From Deinococcus carri (GTDB taxonomy: Bacteria; Deinococcota; Deinococci; Deinococcales; Deinococcaceae), in assembly GCF_039545055.1 (NCBI RefSeq), contig NZ_BAABRP010000005.1, forward strand, positions 137,001 through 201,000: a DNA stretch of 64,000 nucleotides, written 5' to 3'. Position 1 is the first letter of the stretch; each line of letters opens with the position of its first letter. Both the position numbers and the translations under genes were made by a program. Below the pieces are notes generated by a model. It worked only from the letters and a program-made list of their open reading frames with translations. It was not told the DNA's origin and searched no databases. This document shows, in pieces, positions 1 through 8,601 of this stretch.

Positions 1-2
1 TC

Positions 3-623
3 CCCGACACCGCCCTCCCGAAGTGGATCCAGCCCGGCGACCTGGTGCTCTGCCGCTACAACGCGCCCCTGATCGGGCGCTGCCTGGAAGCCATTCGTGC
101 GGGGAAGCCCGCCGCCCTGCAGGGAAAGGACCTCGGGGGAACGCTGACTGGGCTCGCCCGGCGCGTCTTTCTCCGGGGTCTGACCCACTGGGAGGCGCAG
201 CTCGCGGACCACCGGCGAGCGGAGCGCGAGCGGATCGAGCGCGAGGTGGGGGACGCCACGGCGGCTGCGGCCCTGCTGGCCCAGCGGGAGGACCTCGCCG
301 AATCGCTGGGCCACCTCACCCGGGCGGCGGTGCGGGAGGGGGCGCGCGACCTCCAGGGGCTGGCCGAGTTCATGGCGGCCTTTTTCGCGCGGAGCCACCA
401 GACCATCACCTTCTCCACTGTCCACGGGGCGAAGGGGCGGGAGGCGGACCGGGTGTTCGTGCTCCATCCCCACCTGATGCCCGCCGTCTATGCCCGGACG
501 CCGGAGGCCGTCATCGGCGAAGCCTGCGTGCAGTTCGTGGCCCTGACCCGCGCGCGGCGCGACCTGATCTTCGTGGAGGAGGCCGGACAGGCGCCGCCAC
601 CCCTACGCCGGGGGCGCCGATGA
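3..623 (+). CDS. UvrD/Rep-type superfamily 1 helicase, C-terminal part
   Basis: The gene enters from the left edge, so only about 206 C-terminal residues are seen. The visible part holds helicase motif V (TVHGAKGREADRVFVL) and motif VI (VALTRARRDLIFV), which together mark the C-terminal domain of UvrD/Rep/PcrA-like ATP-driven 3'-5' DNA helicases. Walker A and B lie outside the window. The short tail after motif VI (PPPLRRGRR) suggests the protein ends soon after the helicase core. The stop overlaps the start of the CoiA-like gene (ATGA), so the two are probably translated from one mRNA. Whether it belongs to a defence system or to general repair cannot be told from this fragment. Confidence 0.85.
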   Translation, partial: PDTALPKWIQPGDLVLCRYNAPLIGRCLEAIRAGKPAALQGKDLGGTLTGLARRVFLRGLTHWEAQLADHRRAERERIEREVGDATAAAALLAQREDLAESLGHLTRAAVREGARDLQGLAEFMAAFFARSHQTITFSTVHGAKGREADRVFVLHPHLMPAVYARTPEAVIGEACVQFVALTRARRDLIFVEEAGQAPPPLRRGRR

Positions 624-1510
624 CGGCCGTGCCTTTCGCGCTGGATGCGACGGCGAATGTGGTGACTGCGCTGACCGCCCCGCGCGGTGCCCGCTACACC
701 TGCCTGGAGTGCAGCGCCCCTCTGGGCGTGCGCCGCGGCGAGGAGCGCCGCTGGCACTTCTTCCACCTGCCCGGCTTCGAGCGGGACTGCGGGGGCGAGA
801 GCGTGACCCACCGGGCGGCCAAGCAGCTGCTGGCCCAGGCGCTGCGGCGCGAGCTGGAAGAGACTGGGCACGTGACCTGGCAGCAGCGCTGCGCCGGTGT
901 GAAAGGCCGCTGCCGGGACAGCGCCCTGCTACCGCGTTCCTTCCGCCCGGTGGGCTGGACCGCTGTGGTGGAAGAAGCCACCCACGGTGACTTCCGCTTC
1001 GATGTAGCGGTAGTGGCGGGAAAGCGCGTGCTCTTCGGCCTAGAGGTGTTCTTTAGGCATGCGGTGCCCGAAGCGAAGGCCGCGGCCTTGGACGTCCCCT
1101 GGCTGGAACTGCTCGCCGAGGACCTGCTGGCCCACCGGCCCCGGGTGCCGGTCCGGGGGGACGACGGGGCAGCCCAGTGCCCAGCTTGCCAGGAGCGGGC
1201 TCGGTTGCTCGAGCAGCGCGCTGAGGACGATGCCGTGCGAGGCGCCGTCACGGGCGCTTTTGAAGACGAGGCCCAGCGAGTCGCGGACACCTGGGCGGCG
1301 GTGCTGCGCGAGGCCCGGGCGAAGGCTGAGGTTGCAGCCAAGCGGACCCGGACTGCCAGCGCGCCAGCGGCGCCGCAGGAGACGCGAGAGGGGCAGGCTC
1401 CAGCCTCGAAGCAGAGGCCCTTGGTGGTTGAGGACGAGACGGCCCGCGCCCGGCGCGAGCAATGGGCAACCATGCAGGCATGGGTGAACGAGCGTAAGAA
1501 CTCTGGGTGA
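620..1510 (+). CDS. CoiA-like nuclease domain protein
   Basis: The protein has 296 residues. The ATG at 620 overlaps the upstream helicase stop and is the first start that gives a sensible N-terminus. Near the N-terminus is a CxxC pair (YTCLEC) followed by RRWHFFH, as in the zinc-binding N-terminal part of CoiA-family proteins. The centre holds FRFDVAVV...GLEVFF, which fits the aspartate and glutamate strands of a PD-(D/E)XK nuclease core. A second CxxC (CPAC) follows, then an Ala/Arg/Glu-rich helical tail. CoiA proteins are known from natural competence, but related proteins also occur in defence neighbourhoods. Being paired with a UvrD helicase next to a methyltransferase-NurA-HerA operon makes a DNA-processing or defence role equally possible here. 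Confidence 0.7.
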   Translation: MTAVPFALDATANVVTALTAPRGARYTCLECSAPLGVRRGEERRWHFFHLPGFERDCGGESVTHRAAKQLLAQALRRELEETGHVTWQQRCAGVKGRCRDSALLPRSFRPVGWTAVVEEATHGDFRFDVAVVAGKRVLFGLEVFFRHAVPEAKAAALDVPWLELLAEDLLAHRPRVPVRGDDGAAQCPACQERARLLEQRAEDDAVRGAVTGAFEDEAQRVADTWAAVLREARAKAEVAAKRTRTASAPAAPQETREGQAPASKQRPLVVEDETARARREQWATMQAWVNERKNSG

Positions 1511-1587
1511 TGTGCTCAGAGAGCTTTTGGCGATAGGGCTTGGCGTACAGACCAGCGCTGTGCTGCCTGTATTGCTCGCTCCGGCGC

Positions 1588-2796
1588 CTACAGCGTTACA
1601 TGACGCGTCAGGATTAAATCCACTTCACCGGGCTTGGATTCCCGGTCGCCGAACAGGCGGGTCTGCGTCGGATCCTTAAAAGGGCTCGCATTTTCCTCCA
1701 TATTCCACTCTGGAAAGACTGTGCTCAGCACGCTTTTTGTGGTGTCCAACGTGAATTTCCGGGCGTCTGTCCGAACTACGATGGTGGCGTCAGGCTTCAG
1801 CAGCCGTCTCGAAATTGCAAAAATGTCCAGCAGTAGCTGGCGGTAATCCTCCTGATTGGCAAAATCCCGTTCATGCTTGTTCGATCCCCGGGTAGTGTTC
1901 GACCAGGGGCCACCGAGCATCCAGCGACGAAGCCACTGGTCGCGGTTGTAGTTCACCAGCCCGTAGTAAGGCGGCGAGGTCAGCAGCAGCTGGTGCTTGG
2001 CCTCGATCCGAGGCTTCAGGCGCTTGAGAGTCTCAGTGGAGTCACCGAACAAGGCCCGGGTCTGCCGGTCGCCTGTGATCACGCCGAACTTGTAGCGCCA
2101 TTCAATCTTGCGCTGCAGCATGGCACCGACATCCTTGTTCCGTGGAACCAGGCCCTTTTCGCGCCACCAGGCCACAGAATAGTCAGGGCTCATGCTTTTG
2201 GTCTGACGCATCTGGTTCGAGAACGATTTCTCTTCGTTCCCATGCAGGTCAAGCAGAATAAGGGCCATTAGGCTGCGGTCGGTGGCATTTTCCTGCCAGT
2301 CCAGATGTTCGCGTGCCACCAGCAAGAATTTCAGAACCTCAGGATGGAAGGCCCACTCAAAGAACTCCGGGATCGCTTCGGGCAGATCCGTGACCTCCTC
2401 GATCCGGAAGGCTGGAACCAGGCGAATGATTTCCTCGAGACGCGCCAGAACAGCATCCTTGGGCGCCGCCTGCAACTTGGTCGCCGCGTAGATCCAGGCT
2501 ACCGGGTTGATCTCACTGCCCAAGCCGATGCGCCCCAATGCGCTGGCCGCAGCCAGGGTCGTGCCCCGGCCCATGAAGGGGTCCAGCACCCGATCCCCTG
2601 GCCTGGTGTAACGCTGGATCATTTCGTAGGCGAAGTCCAGCGGGAACATGGCATACCACGGCCCTAGCCGAATCCAGCGTGCCTCCACGGTGGCAGAGTT
2701 CGGCTTGGGCGCTGGCAGCAGGCGGCGTTCGCCTGGAGCAGATGGGTGCGCTGCGGCGCCTTCGCTTGAGTGATCGGGCAGGGTTGCCAGGGTCAT
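1588..2796 (-). CDS. DNA methyltransferase (N6-adenine/N4-cytosine type)
   Basis: The 402-residue protein is an AdoMet-dependent amino-methyltransferase. Motif I (DPFMGRGTT, residues 72-80) binds AdoMet and the catalytic motif IV is TSPPYYG (273-279). Motif I comes before motif IV, with about 190 residues between them; in many TSPPY enzymes the order is reversed. The target base cannot be told from sequence, although S/TSPPY is common in N4-cytosine enzymes. The start at 2796 overlaps the nurA stop (ATGA), placing it last in a leftward herA-nurA-MTase operon. It probably marks self DNA so that the HerA-NurA machine attacks only unmodified DNA (inference). It converges with the CoiA-like gene, with 77 bases between them. 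Confidence 0.88.
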   Translation of the reverse strand: MTLATLPDHSSEGAAAHPSAPGERRLLPAPKPNSATVEARWIRLGPWYAMFPLDFAYEMIQRYTRPGDRVLDPFMGRGTTLAAASALGRIGLGSEINPVAWIYAATKLQAAPKDAVLARLEEIIRLVPAFRIEEVTDLPEAIPEFFEWAFHPEVLKFLLVAREHLDWQENATDRSLMALILLDLHGNEEKSFSNQMRQTKSMSPDYSVAWWREKGLVPRNKDVGAMLQRKIEWRYKFGVITGDRQTRALFGDSTETLKRLKPRIEAKHQLLLTSPPYYGLVNYNRDQWLRRWMLGGPWSNTTRGSNKHERDFANQEDYRQLLLDIFAISRRLLKPDATIVVRTDARKFTLDTTKSVLSTVFPEWNMEENASPFKDPTQTRLFGDRESKPGEVDLILTRHVTL

Positions 2797-4235
2797 GCTT
2801 TTCGCCCTGCTTTCTGATGCTCAAGCAAAAAGCGCTTGAGGACGCTCTCATTGGCACGGGCAGGGAGCGAAGCCTCGGCGTGTGCGACCACGAGCGGAAT
2901 CGTAGCATCGCGAAAGGCATTCGAGACCAGCGCGTCAAGCAACGAAAGCATGGTGCCCAGATTGTTGAAATGATCGCAGCAAGCTTCGGCCTTCATATCA
3001 TCGTCGCCGTCTTTAAGGAATGCTGGCATAGCAGTGATCAGGGCACCTGAAGTTGTCTTGTACAGCACCTTGCGGCCATAGTGGCTCGTCTCGCCGTACG
3101 CCTTGTAGGGTCCAGTGCCTGGAGGTTCGTATTTGAAGATGATGTTCTTCTTTGTGTATGCGTCATTCACCAAGATGACCCGTCCTGCCTCCAGGTGACC
3201 CTTCTGCGTCAACTTTCGCGGATCAGGCCGCTCGTCTGCGGATCTCGGCGTCTTCTGAACCCGTTGATCCAGGAGCTTGAGGTGCTCCTGGAACATTCCA
3301 GTCTTCTCGATGCCAAAGATGATGGGTGTGACCCCAGAAGCTCGCCGGCTGGCTTCAGCCAGTCGAAGGAACTCCTTCTTGATGCTCATGGCCAACCAAG
3401 CGGGATGGCCACTGACCGCTAGGGGACCATCCATGACAAAAGCGACATCCTGGATGGAGTCCCACATGTTCTTGCGCTCGAAGTACCGTAGGTAATTCAC
3501 CAGCACCAAGTGCTCCACCACGCTACGGCATTCAGTGATGACGGTCTGGTTGCTTCCAGCGTCCATGAAGCTCTCGTGGATGCGCAAGGCATCTGTTGAG
3601 AACAGCTCTTTTGTGCTGCAAGCGCAAGCGTAGGCGCCCTTTGCCTGGTGATACTTATGGCCCTTGTCAGGCTCAGTGCAGCTGCCCAGCAGAGGACAGC
3701 CCAGCTTCTCCGCGCCCTGATCATCGCGCAGGCCCAGGAGGACCTCGTAGGTCTCCAGCAAGCTCTCCCCGTCCTCTGCTAGGCGCTTTTCGCCCAGCAC
3801 ACGGAAGAACTCACTGCGGAAGCTCTCACGCGCATCTCCGCACTCATCCAAGACCATGTTCGTGGAAGGCAGGAACACTTCAATGCCGTGCGGATCATGC
3901 AAATTGCGGAACTTCCGTGGGTCGGGGACGCCCCTGACCCGGGCATCGCGCAACTTATGCAGGTCGATCATGACGCTGGCCACGGTGACTACGCCCACTT
4001 CGGCGCCAGGAAAGCCCTCCTCGATCTGCACTGCCCCCTGGGAGCCGTCAATCGCGATGACAAAGCGTGGGAGTGCGGCGGGGTCCGGTCGCTCAATCGC
4101 AATGCCGCTTGATCCCTGCGGAGGTTCAGATGGGGCGCGGTTCTGGAGCCGGCTTTTGAGCTTCTCGGCTTCGCCGCTGCTGAGCAGTCGCTTCAGGCTG
4201 GTGGTGACGCCCGCCCGTTCACCTTCATGCGGCAT
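2793..4235 (-). CDS. nurA: NurA-domain nuclease
   Basis: The protein has 480 residues. The NurA signature VIAIDGSQ (59-66) carries the first metal-binding aspartate, and VAFVMDGPLAVSG (264-275) the second conserved aspartate strand. NurA proteins are RNase H-like 5'-3' nucleases that work in a complex with the HerA translocase, which matches the gene directly upstream. Between the two motifs is a Cys/His-rich insertion (residues about 179-206: four Cys and one His in GC-, SC-, YHQ- and CAC-type contexts) that may bind zinc and that I do not know from ordinary NurA. The start at 4235 overlaps the herA stop. The size is larger than typical archaeal NurA (about 330-450), consistent with the insertion. 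Confidence 0.85.
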   Translation of the reverse strand: MPHEGERAGVTTSLKRLLSSGEAEKLKSRLQNRAPSEPPQGSSGIAIERPDPAALPRFVIAIDGSQGAVQIEEGFPGAEVGVVTVASVMIDLHKLRDARVRGVPDPRKFRNLHDPHGIEVFLPSTNMVLDECGDARESFRSEFFRVLGEKRLAEDGESLLETYEVLLGLRDDQGAEKLGCPLLGSCTEPDKGHKYHQAKGAYACACSTKELFSTDALRIHESFMDAGSNQTVITECRSVVEHLVLVNYLRYFERKNMWDSIQDVAFVMDGPLAVSGHPAWLAMSIKKEFLRLAEASRRASGVTPIIFGIEKTGMFQEHLKLLDQRVQKTPRSADERPDPRKLTQKGHLEAGRVILVNDAYTKKNIIFKYEPPGTGPYKAYGETSHYGRKVLYKTTSGALITAMPAFLKDGDDDMKAEACCDHFNNLGTMLSLLDALVSNAFRDATIPLVVAHAEASLPARANESVLKRFLLEHQKAGRKA

Positions 4236-4867
4236 CAGTTGCCCTCAGCTACCGTGGCGCCCGGCGCGGGTGCACTGCTGGTCGTCAGGTCGAACTTGCG
4301 CATCTGCACCGGGATGGTGAAGACGTTCGTGCGGGTGCGCATGCGGATAAAGCCCTTATTCGGCGCGCGCTGGATGGAATCCGCGAAGTCCTCGAAATCA
4401 TAATATTTGCTGATTTCTCTGATTTCCTCGCTGTTGTTCAGGTGGGCGATGAACCAGTTGGCCGTGTTCTTGAGGATGTTGCTTTGCAGCGCACTTACTT
4501 CCTGCGTGGCGTAGACCAGCCCCAGATTCAGCTTCGCGCCTTCCTTGGCCAGCCGAGCCCAGACGTTGACCTCACCTTCGGCACTCTTCTTGGGCAGCAG
4601 GTTGTGCGCTTCTTCGACGTAGACCAGGATGGCGGGCGGCGGATCCCCTTGTCCGAACGTCTCCATGTGGCTGCGCAGCAGCTTCCACATCACGCGCTCC
4701 GCGACCGCCCGGTTCGCCAGTTCCTCGCCGAGCGACTGATCGAGAATGACCAGCTTCCCGTCAAGGAGGTCGTCGTAGATCATGTCGGCATAGTCCTTGC
4801 TCGACGCAGGCGCGTGATTGGGGTAAAGGCGCCCGGCGAGGCGGGGCCCATTGCTGTAGCGGAACAT
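4235..4867 (-). CDS. herA: HerA-like ATPase, C-terminal half (downstream of an in-frame amber codon)
   Basis: This 210-residue open frame continues the upstream herA reading frame after a TAG at 4880-4882. Reading through gives DSTL-stop-NILGMFRYSN with no change of frame. It holds the Walker B strand with catalytic glutamates (AILVYVEEAHNLL, residues 79-91 from the ATG at 4867), the following conserved arginine/glutamine region (LVYATQEVSALQ) and the HerA C-terminal LNNSEEIR segment. Alone it lacks Walker A and could not bind ATP normally. It could be made by read-through, by re-initiation at the ATG 12 bases past the stop, or not at all. A single C-to-T change (CAG to TAG) would explain the split. 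Confidence 0.8.
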   Translation of the reverse strand: MFRYSNGPRLAGRLYPNHAPASSKDYADMIYDDLLDGKLVILDQSLGEELANRAVAERVMWKLLRSHMETFGQGDPPPAILVYVEEAHNLLPKKSAEGEVNVWARLAKEGAKLNLGLVYATQEVSALQSNILKNTANWFIAHLNNSEEIREISKYYDFEDFADSIQRAPNKGFIRMRTRTNVFTIPVQMRKFDLTTSSAPAPGATVAEGN

Positions 4868-4879
4868 GCCAAGGATGTT

Positions 4880-6550
4880 CTACAGGGTGCTGTCATGCCA
4901 GGAGCGGCCTTCGTGGTCCTCTCTGTACTTCCTGTTGAAATCGGCGTATTCAGGGCGCTCAAGGAATTTGTCCAGCCCCTTAAAAGCGATGGCTAAGTCA
5001 TTCCAGCTCGGGCTTGGGGTCACCTTCGGGTCCAAGATGTCGGCAGCTTCCTCGAATTCCTGCTGCAGCGCTGCTTCCTTGGGGTCCAGAGGCGTGCGCA
5101 TGGCATCCCGAAGCTCTTTGCTGAACAGGTTCTTGGTGCTGGGTCTGAAAGGGGCATCCAGGCCGCCTTCGGCCAGTAGGGCACGGTAGACCAGCAGGCT
5201 GCGGATATAACGGACGCCGCGGCCATACGCTTCGTCAGGTGGGAACATGGTCAGGTCAGGGGGCGCCAGGTCGGTGCCAATGAAGTTCCCGATGTACTTG
5301 GTCTCCTTGGAGGGGGCCAGAAGCTCGTTCAGGATGGCCTTGCCAATCAGCAGCATCTGGGTCTTTTCCTGCAGTACCGTGTAGGCATCCTCCTGGGCCT
5401 TCTGAATGTTGCTGGCTACACCTGACTTTTCTGCCGTCTTGATCCCCAACATGTCAGTCATGGCGAGCTGATCGCCGAACACGTTGATCTTCATCAGGCG
5501 CCGATCGGGATCTTTGGGGTGCGGAAGGGTGCCGTAGGTCACGACCTCTGCGGCTTTGGTCAGGCCCAGATGCCGATGGATGTTCTTCAGCGCGCTGGGG
5601 TTGAGGTTGGTTCCGTCTTGCACGTTCTCGTTGGCGTATTCCCCGTTGGGGTCGAAGATGAGCTGGCCAATCCGATTGCTTTTGGCCCGCGCTGCCGCTT
5701 GTTCTGGGGTGTCGCTTGCATCGGTCGGCACCGGCATGGCGCGGAGCTCGTAGATGGCCTGCGCGATGATTTTGGTGGTATTGGATTTGCCGCTGCGGGT
5801 CATGCCGAACAGGGCAGTCTTCTGACCGATGAGGTCGGCGGGGGTGATACTGATGTCGACCCCGTCGCTGCTCAGGTTCCGGCGGGTGCTGCCATATCGC
5901 AGGCTCGCGATGGAGACCGTATGGTCGCCCAGCGGATGGTCACTGCGGAATTCAGGGTCGCGATAATTCACGAGCTGCTTAAGCGCGTCGGCAGAGGGCT
6001 TGTAGATCTTCATGCCTCGGCCGGAGTAGAAGTTGTCAATGTCGGTACCCAGGCGCAACTGGAGACCATCAGGCGCGGTGGCGCTCTCCTCGATGTAGAG
6101 GGTGCCCAGCACACGGCACCGCAGGCCGCTGAACGAGAGGTTGTTATGGGTGTATTCGTCGACTTCGGTCTCCCACGCCGAGTCACCCTGCATCGCCCGA
6201 GCCACGGCGTCCGCGCGCTGGTCTTGCCGCTCCCCATCACGGGGAAGCGAGGTGGGTCCCATCACTCGCAACAGCACGATCTCGCTGTCCTCGTCATCGA
6301 AGGGCAGAGCACTCTGGTCAGGTGAGACGCGCGTGGCGATCAGGAAGGCGCCCTGCGGGATGCCGCCGACATCCCGCCGGAAGCTGTCGTGCACTTGAGC
6401 GATGAACTCGTTGAAGCCGACGGAAAAGACTTCGCCAACGTACCGGTCGGCCTGAATGAGGCTGTTGAACATCAGAGCCGCTAGGGCCTGCTTCTTAGCC
6501 ACCAGCTTTTCGGTGTGGTGCTCCGTGAGGGTAGAGAGGGGACTATTCAT
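4880..6550 (-). CDS. herA: HerA-like ATPase, N-terminal half (ends at an amber codon)
   Basis: This 556-residue frame carries the HerA N-terminal barrel region and Walker A (GMTRSGKSNT, 249-258). HerA is a hexameric FtsK/HerA-family DNA translocase that drives NurA. The frame ends at a TAG (4880-4882), but the same frame stays open to 4235 and supplies Walker B and the rest of the motor, for a total of about 771 residues if the stop is read as one residue. As it stands the product has Walker A without Walker B and should be inactive unless the second piece joins it. It is the first gene of the leftward herA-nurA-MTase operon; the ATG at 6550 is preceded by an AGGAGCTCG ribosome-binding site. 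Confidence 0.85.
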   Translation of the reverse strand: MNSPLSTLTEHHTEKLVAKKQALAALMFNSLIQADRYVGEVFSVGFNEFIAQVHDSFRRDVGGIPQGAFLIATRVSPDQSALPFDDEDSEIVLLRVMGPTSLPRDGERQDQRADAVARAMQGDSAWETEVDEYTHNNLSFSGLRCRVLGTLYIEESATAPDGLQLRLGTDIDNFYSGRGMKIYKPSADALKQLVNYRDPEFRSDHPLGDHTVSIASLRYGSTRRNLSSDGVDISITPADLIGQKTALFGMTRSGKSNTTKIIAQAIYELRAMPVPTDASDTPEQAAARAKSNRIGQLIFDPNGEYANENVQDGTNLNPSALKNIHRHLGLTKAAEVVTYGTLPHPKDPDRRLMKINVFGDQLAMTDMLGIKTAEKSGVASNIQKAQEDAYTVLQEKTQMLLIGKAILNELLAPSKETKYIGNFIGTDLAPPDLTMFPPDEAYGRGVRYIRSLLVYRALLAEGGLDAPFRPSTKNLFSKELRDAMRTPLDPKEAALQQEFEEAADILDPKVTPSPSWNDLAIAFKGLDKFLERPEYADFNRKYREDHEGRSWHDSTL

Positions 6551-6790
6551 GCACGAGCTCCTTCTAGGTCCAGCTGGGCTGCAGGCGTCAGAATCGATGT
6601 CATCTGGCTTCAGAAAATTCTAATGCTTAAGGGCTTGGTCTGTAGCCCCAGATGGGTTAGGACGCATCCTTCGGAACCCCACTGGTCGGGGAGCAAGCTC
6701 CACCGAAATTGATGCTGTGTGGACAGCCCTTGGAAAATTGCACCGGTACCCCCGATGGATGGGGCGATCTTCCCGCGAACTAAGACACTG

Positions 6791-7102
6791 TCAGTCATCT
6801 GCGTACTCCCACGAGAACGCCACACAGCCGCCAGCCGCTACCCGCGCTTCAAATTGCTGGATGGCTTCCGGGGTGAAATACGCACGCAGAAGCGCTTGGC
6901 TGACGCCTTCGCGGATCGTCACTTTCGGACAGAGCAGCGCCCAGGACAGTGGGTCATGTTCATAGAACAGGGCACCGAACGCTTCCGCTGCTGAGTTCAC
7001 ACTGGGTGTCTGGATCACCAGCAGCTGCTGGACCTCACCTGCACCCGGCACGCTTAGGCGCAAGCACAACGTGTATGTCCTCTGTCGCGTAGCACTGCTC
7101 AT
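6791..7102 (-). CDS. Small protein 2 of the LexA-DUF2726 cassette (module A)
   Basis: This is a 103-residue protein of unknown function. The ATG at 7102 overlaps the stop of the preceding small gene (ATGA). It resembles the product of 61367-61663 in module B: both begin with a TYTL strand, share a GALFY/HTFYRHDP-like turn followed by TIREGV, then LLR-YF, and end in an aromatic FSWEY/FSQYD-like tail. It also looks like a distant paralogue of the adjacent small protein 1 (YTVSL..., F...FYRG..., VRQGVA). The repeated pattern suggests a small alpha/beta fold made as a pair. No catalytic motif is visible. Its conserved place behind the DUF2726 gene suggests a partner role. Confidence 0.7.
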   Translation of the reverse strand: MSSATRQRTYTLCLRLSVPGAGEVQQLLVIQTPSVNSAAEAFGALFYEHDPLSWALLCPKVTIREGVSQALLRAYFTPEAIQQFEARVAAGGCVAFSWEYADD

Positions 7103-7398
7103 TCCGGGTCGTACGAGCAGCTCAAGCTGAAGTTCAAGCTGTCGGAGGCCAGTGCCAACGCTTCCAGGCGATCTAGCGCCCCCGCTGTGCACCAGTGCCG
7201 CAACGGCTCACGGGCCACGCCTTGCCGGACCGTCGGCCAGAACGTCGTGGGCTGCCGCTCTCCACGGTAGAAGGCATTCCAGAACAGTTCGATTGCCTCC
7301 TCTTCACTCTGCGCAGAGGCCACCAGCACTTGCAGCAGGACGCCCTCACCGGTGGCGAAATGGTTCAAGGACACTGTGTAGACCGCGAACTCGCCCAT
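7099..7398 (-). CDS. Small protein 1 of the LexA-DUF2726 cassette (module A)
   Basis: The protein has 99 residues, no recognised domain, and starts at the ATG at 7398. It is very close to the product of 61029-61370 in module B: long stretches such as VSLNHFATGEGVL, the FYRGE turn and PTVRQGVAREPLRHWC are the same or nearly so. It lies 66 bases downstream of the DUF2726 gene and overlaps the next small gene. The strong sequence conservation between modules A and B, compared with the much more diverged tns genes, means the cassette has been kept together or exchanged recently. The function is unknown; an inhibitor or partner of the DUF2726 nuclease is one possibility. Confidence 0.72.
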   Translation of the reverse strand: MGEFAVYTVSLNHFATGEGVLLQVLVASAQSEEEAIELFWNAFYRGERQPTTFWPTVRQGVAREPLRHWCTAGALDRLEALALASDSLNFSLSCSYDPE

Positions 7399-7464
7399 AC
7401 CGCTCCTTCTCCGCCCATAGGTGGATACTTCCGCATCCGGCCAGTGCCAACCAATAGGCCGAGC

Positions 7465-8598
7465 TCAGGTGGCGAAAAAGCTGCCGCCCGCTGCAGCCAG
7501 ACGGCAGACCAGGCGAACCCGCGGGTCCCCGGGGTTCCAGTCGCCCTGCAAGATGTCGCGGGGGGACTCGCCGCGCAGCGTGTAGCGGGCCCGCTCGAAC
7601 CATTGGCGGATCCCACTGTCGGTGTGGGTCGCGCGCAGGTTCGTGACGATCTGCCCCAGCGTCGCCTGACGGGCCAAGCCTGCTGGCGAACACGCCTCCC
7701 GCCCCCCGAGCAACGCGGTCAGCAGCTCATCGCCCAGCAGGGCGCGCAATTCATCGCCCCGGGGCAGGTCGTCGGCCGCGTGGGGTCCACTGGGCTGGCC
7801 CCGGAACGCCTCACGCAGGGCGGGGTGACACGCTTCCCGGAAGGTGACGTCTCGCAAGGCGCTCTGGAGCCGCCAGCGCAGCAGCGCCCGCGTCAGTCCT
7901 TCGCCGGGCGGCTGCGCCTCACACGTCCACAACCGCAACAAGGGGAGCCCGGCCACTCTCAGAATCCGGTCCTTGCGCACGTCGCGCTCCAGCTGGGGAC
8001 TGCGCTCGTGCTGCGGGCCATCCAGTTCCAGAACCAGCAACGGCTGCTCGGTCTCGACATGTTCGACGACCAGGTCCACGTGAACGCTGGCGTTGGCCAG
8101 GAACGTGCGGTCGGCTTCATCGAGCAGTCCGTTCATGACCTGAACATCCAGCACCTGGCGCAGGGGCACCCGGGGCCGGACCACATGGGGCGCAAAGACC
8201 TCGCGGCAGAGTAAGCGCAGCACCCGCTCCCCGGCATGCGGAGCAGGGCAACGCACTGTGTCCTCACTTCTCAGCACCACCCGGGCCCCGACCGCTGAAT
8301 TCAGGTCGCGCTGCACCCGGGACCGCAGCTCGTCCAGCAGCGCACAGCGCCCGGGCAGCAGGTGCACCATTCCCCCGGCTGCAAGGGCAGCCAGCCGGGC
8401 CTGGAGCGCACCATCCGGAAGATCCAGGGCCCCCGCGAGCGTTCCCATATCAGCGCTGCCCCCGTGGGCTTCCAGCACCATCAACACCTGCTGGTCCGCG
8501 GGCACCAGTTCGGCGTAGCGCACCGCCGGGGAGGGCATGGGCTTCGGCGGAACCACGCGCAGAGACTCGCGCGGCGGTGCGGTGGGCTGGGCCGTCAT
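7465..8598 (-). CDS. DUF2726-like PD-(D/E)XK protein with N-terminal winged-helix region (module A)
   Basis: The protein has 377 residues. The C-terminal half fits the DUF2726/restriction-endonuclease fold: a VDLVVEH strand (174-180), LVLELDGPQH (188-197) and RKDRILRVAGLPLLRLW (208-224), a layout typical of a Vsr-like/PD-(D/E)XK nuclease core. Residues about 25-90 look like a winged-helix domain (short helices followed by GMVHLLPG). The start is 3 bases after the lexA stop, so the two are translationally coupled, and exactly the same spacing is seen in module B, whose protein is also 377 residues and highly similar. A shorter relative lies in module C. It probably cuts or binds DNA; its target is unknown. 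Confidence 0.8.
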   Translation of the reverse strand: MTAQPTAPPRESLRVVPPKPMPSPAVRYAELVPADQQVLMVLEAHGGSADMGTLAGALDLPDGALQARLAALAAGGMVHLLPGRCALLDELRSRVQRDLNSAVGARVVLRSEDTVRCPAPHAGERVLRLLCREVFAPHVVRPRVPLRQVLDVQVMNGLLDEADRTFLANASVHVDLVVEHVETEQPLLVLELDGPQHERSPQLERDVRKDRILRVAGLPLLRLWTCEAQPPGEGLTRALLRWRLQSALRDVTFREACHPALREAFRGQPSGPHAADDLPRGDELRALLGDELLTALLGGREACSPAGLARQATLGQIVTNLRATHTDSGIRQWFERARYTLRGESPRDILQGDWNPGDPRVRLVCRLAAAGGSFFAT

Positions 8599-8601
8599 GG
8601 T

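Noticed and set aside
4867..4882. A frameshift in herA
   Set aside because: The downstream piece is in the same frame as the upstream piece; the break is one TAG codon, not a shift.
6551..6790. The outer end of module A, from TGTCAGTCATCTGCG at about 6789
   Set aside because: It only partly resembles the 17.4-17.9 kb repeats, overlaps the coding end of small protein 2, and has no second copy nearby.
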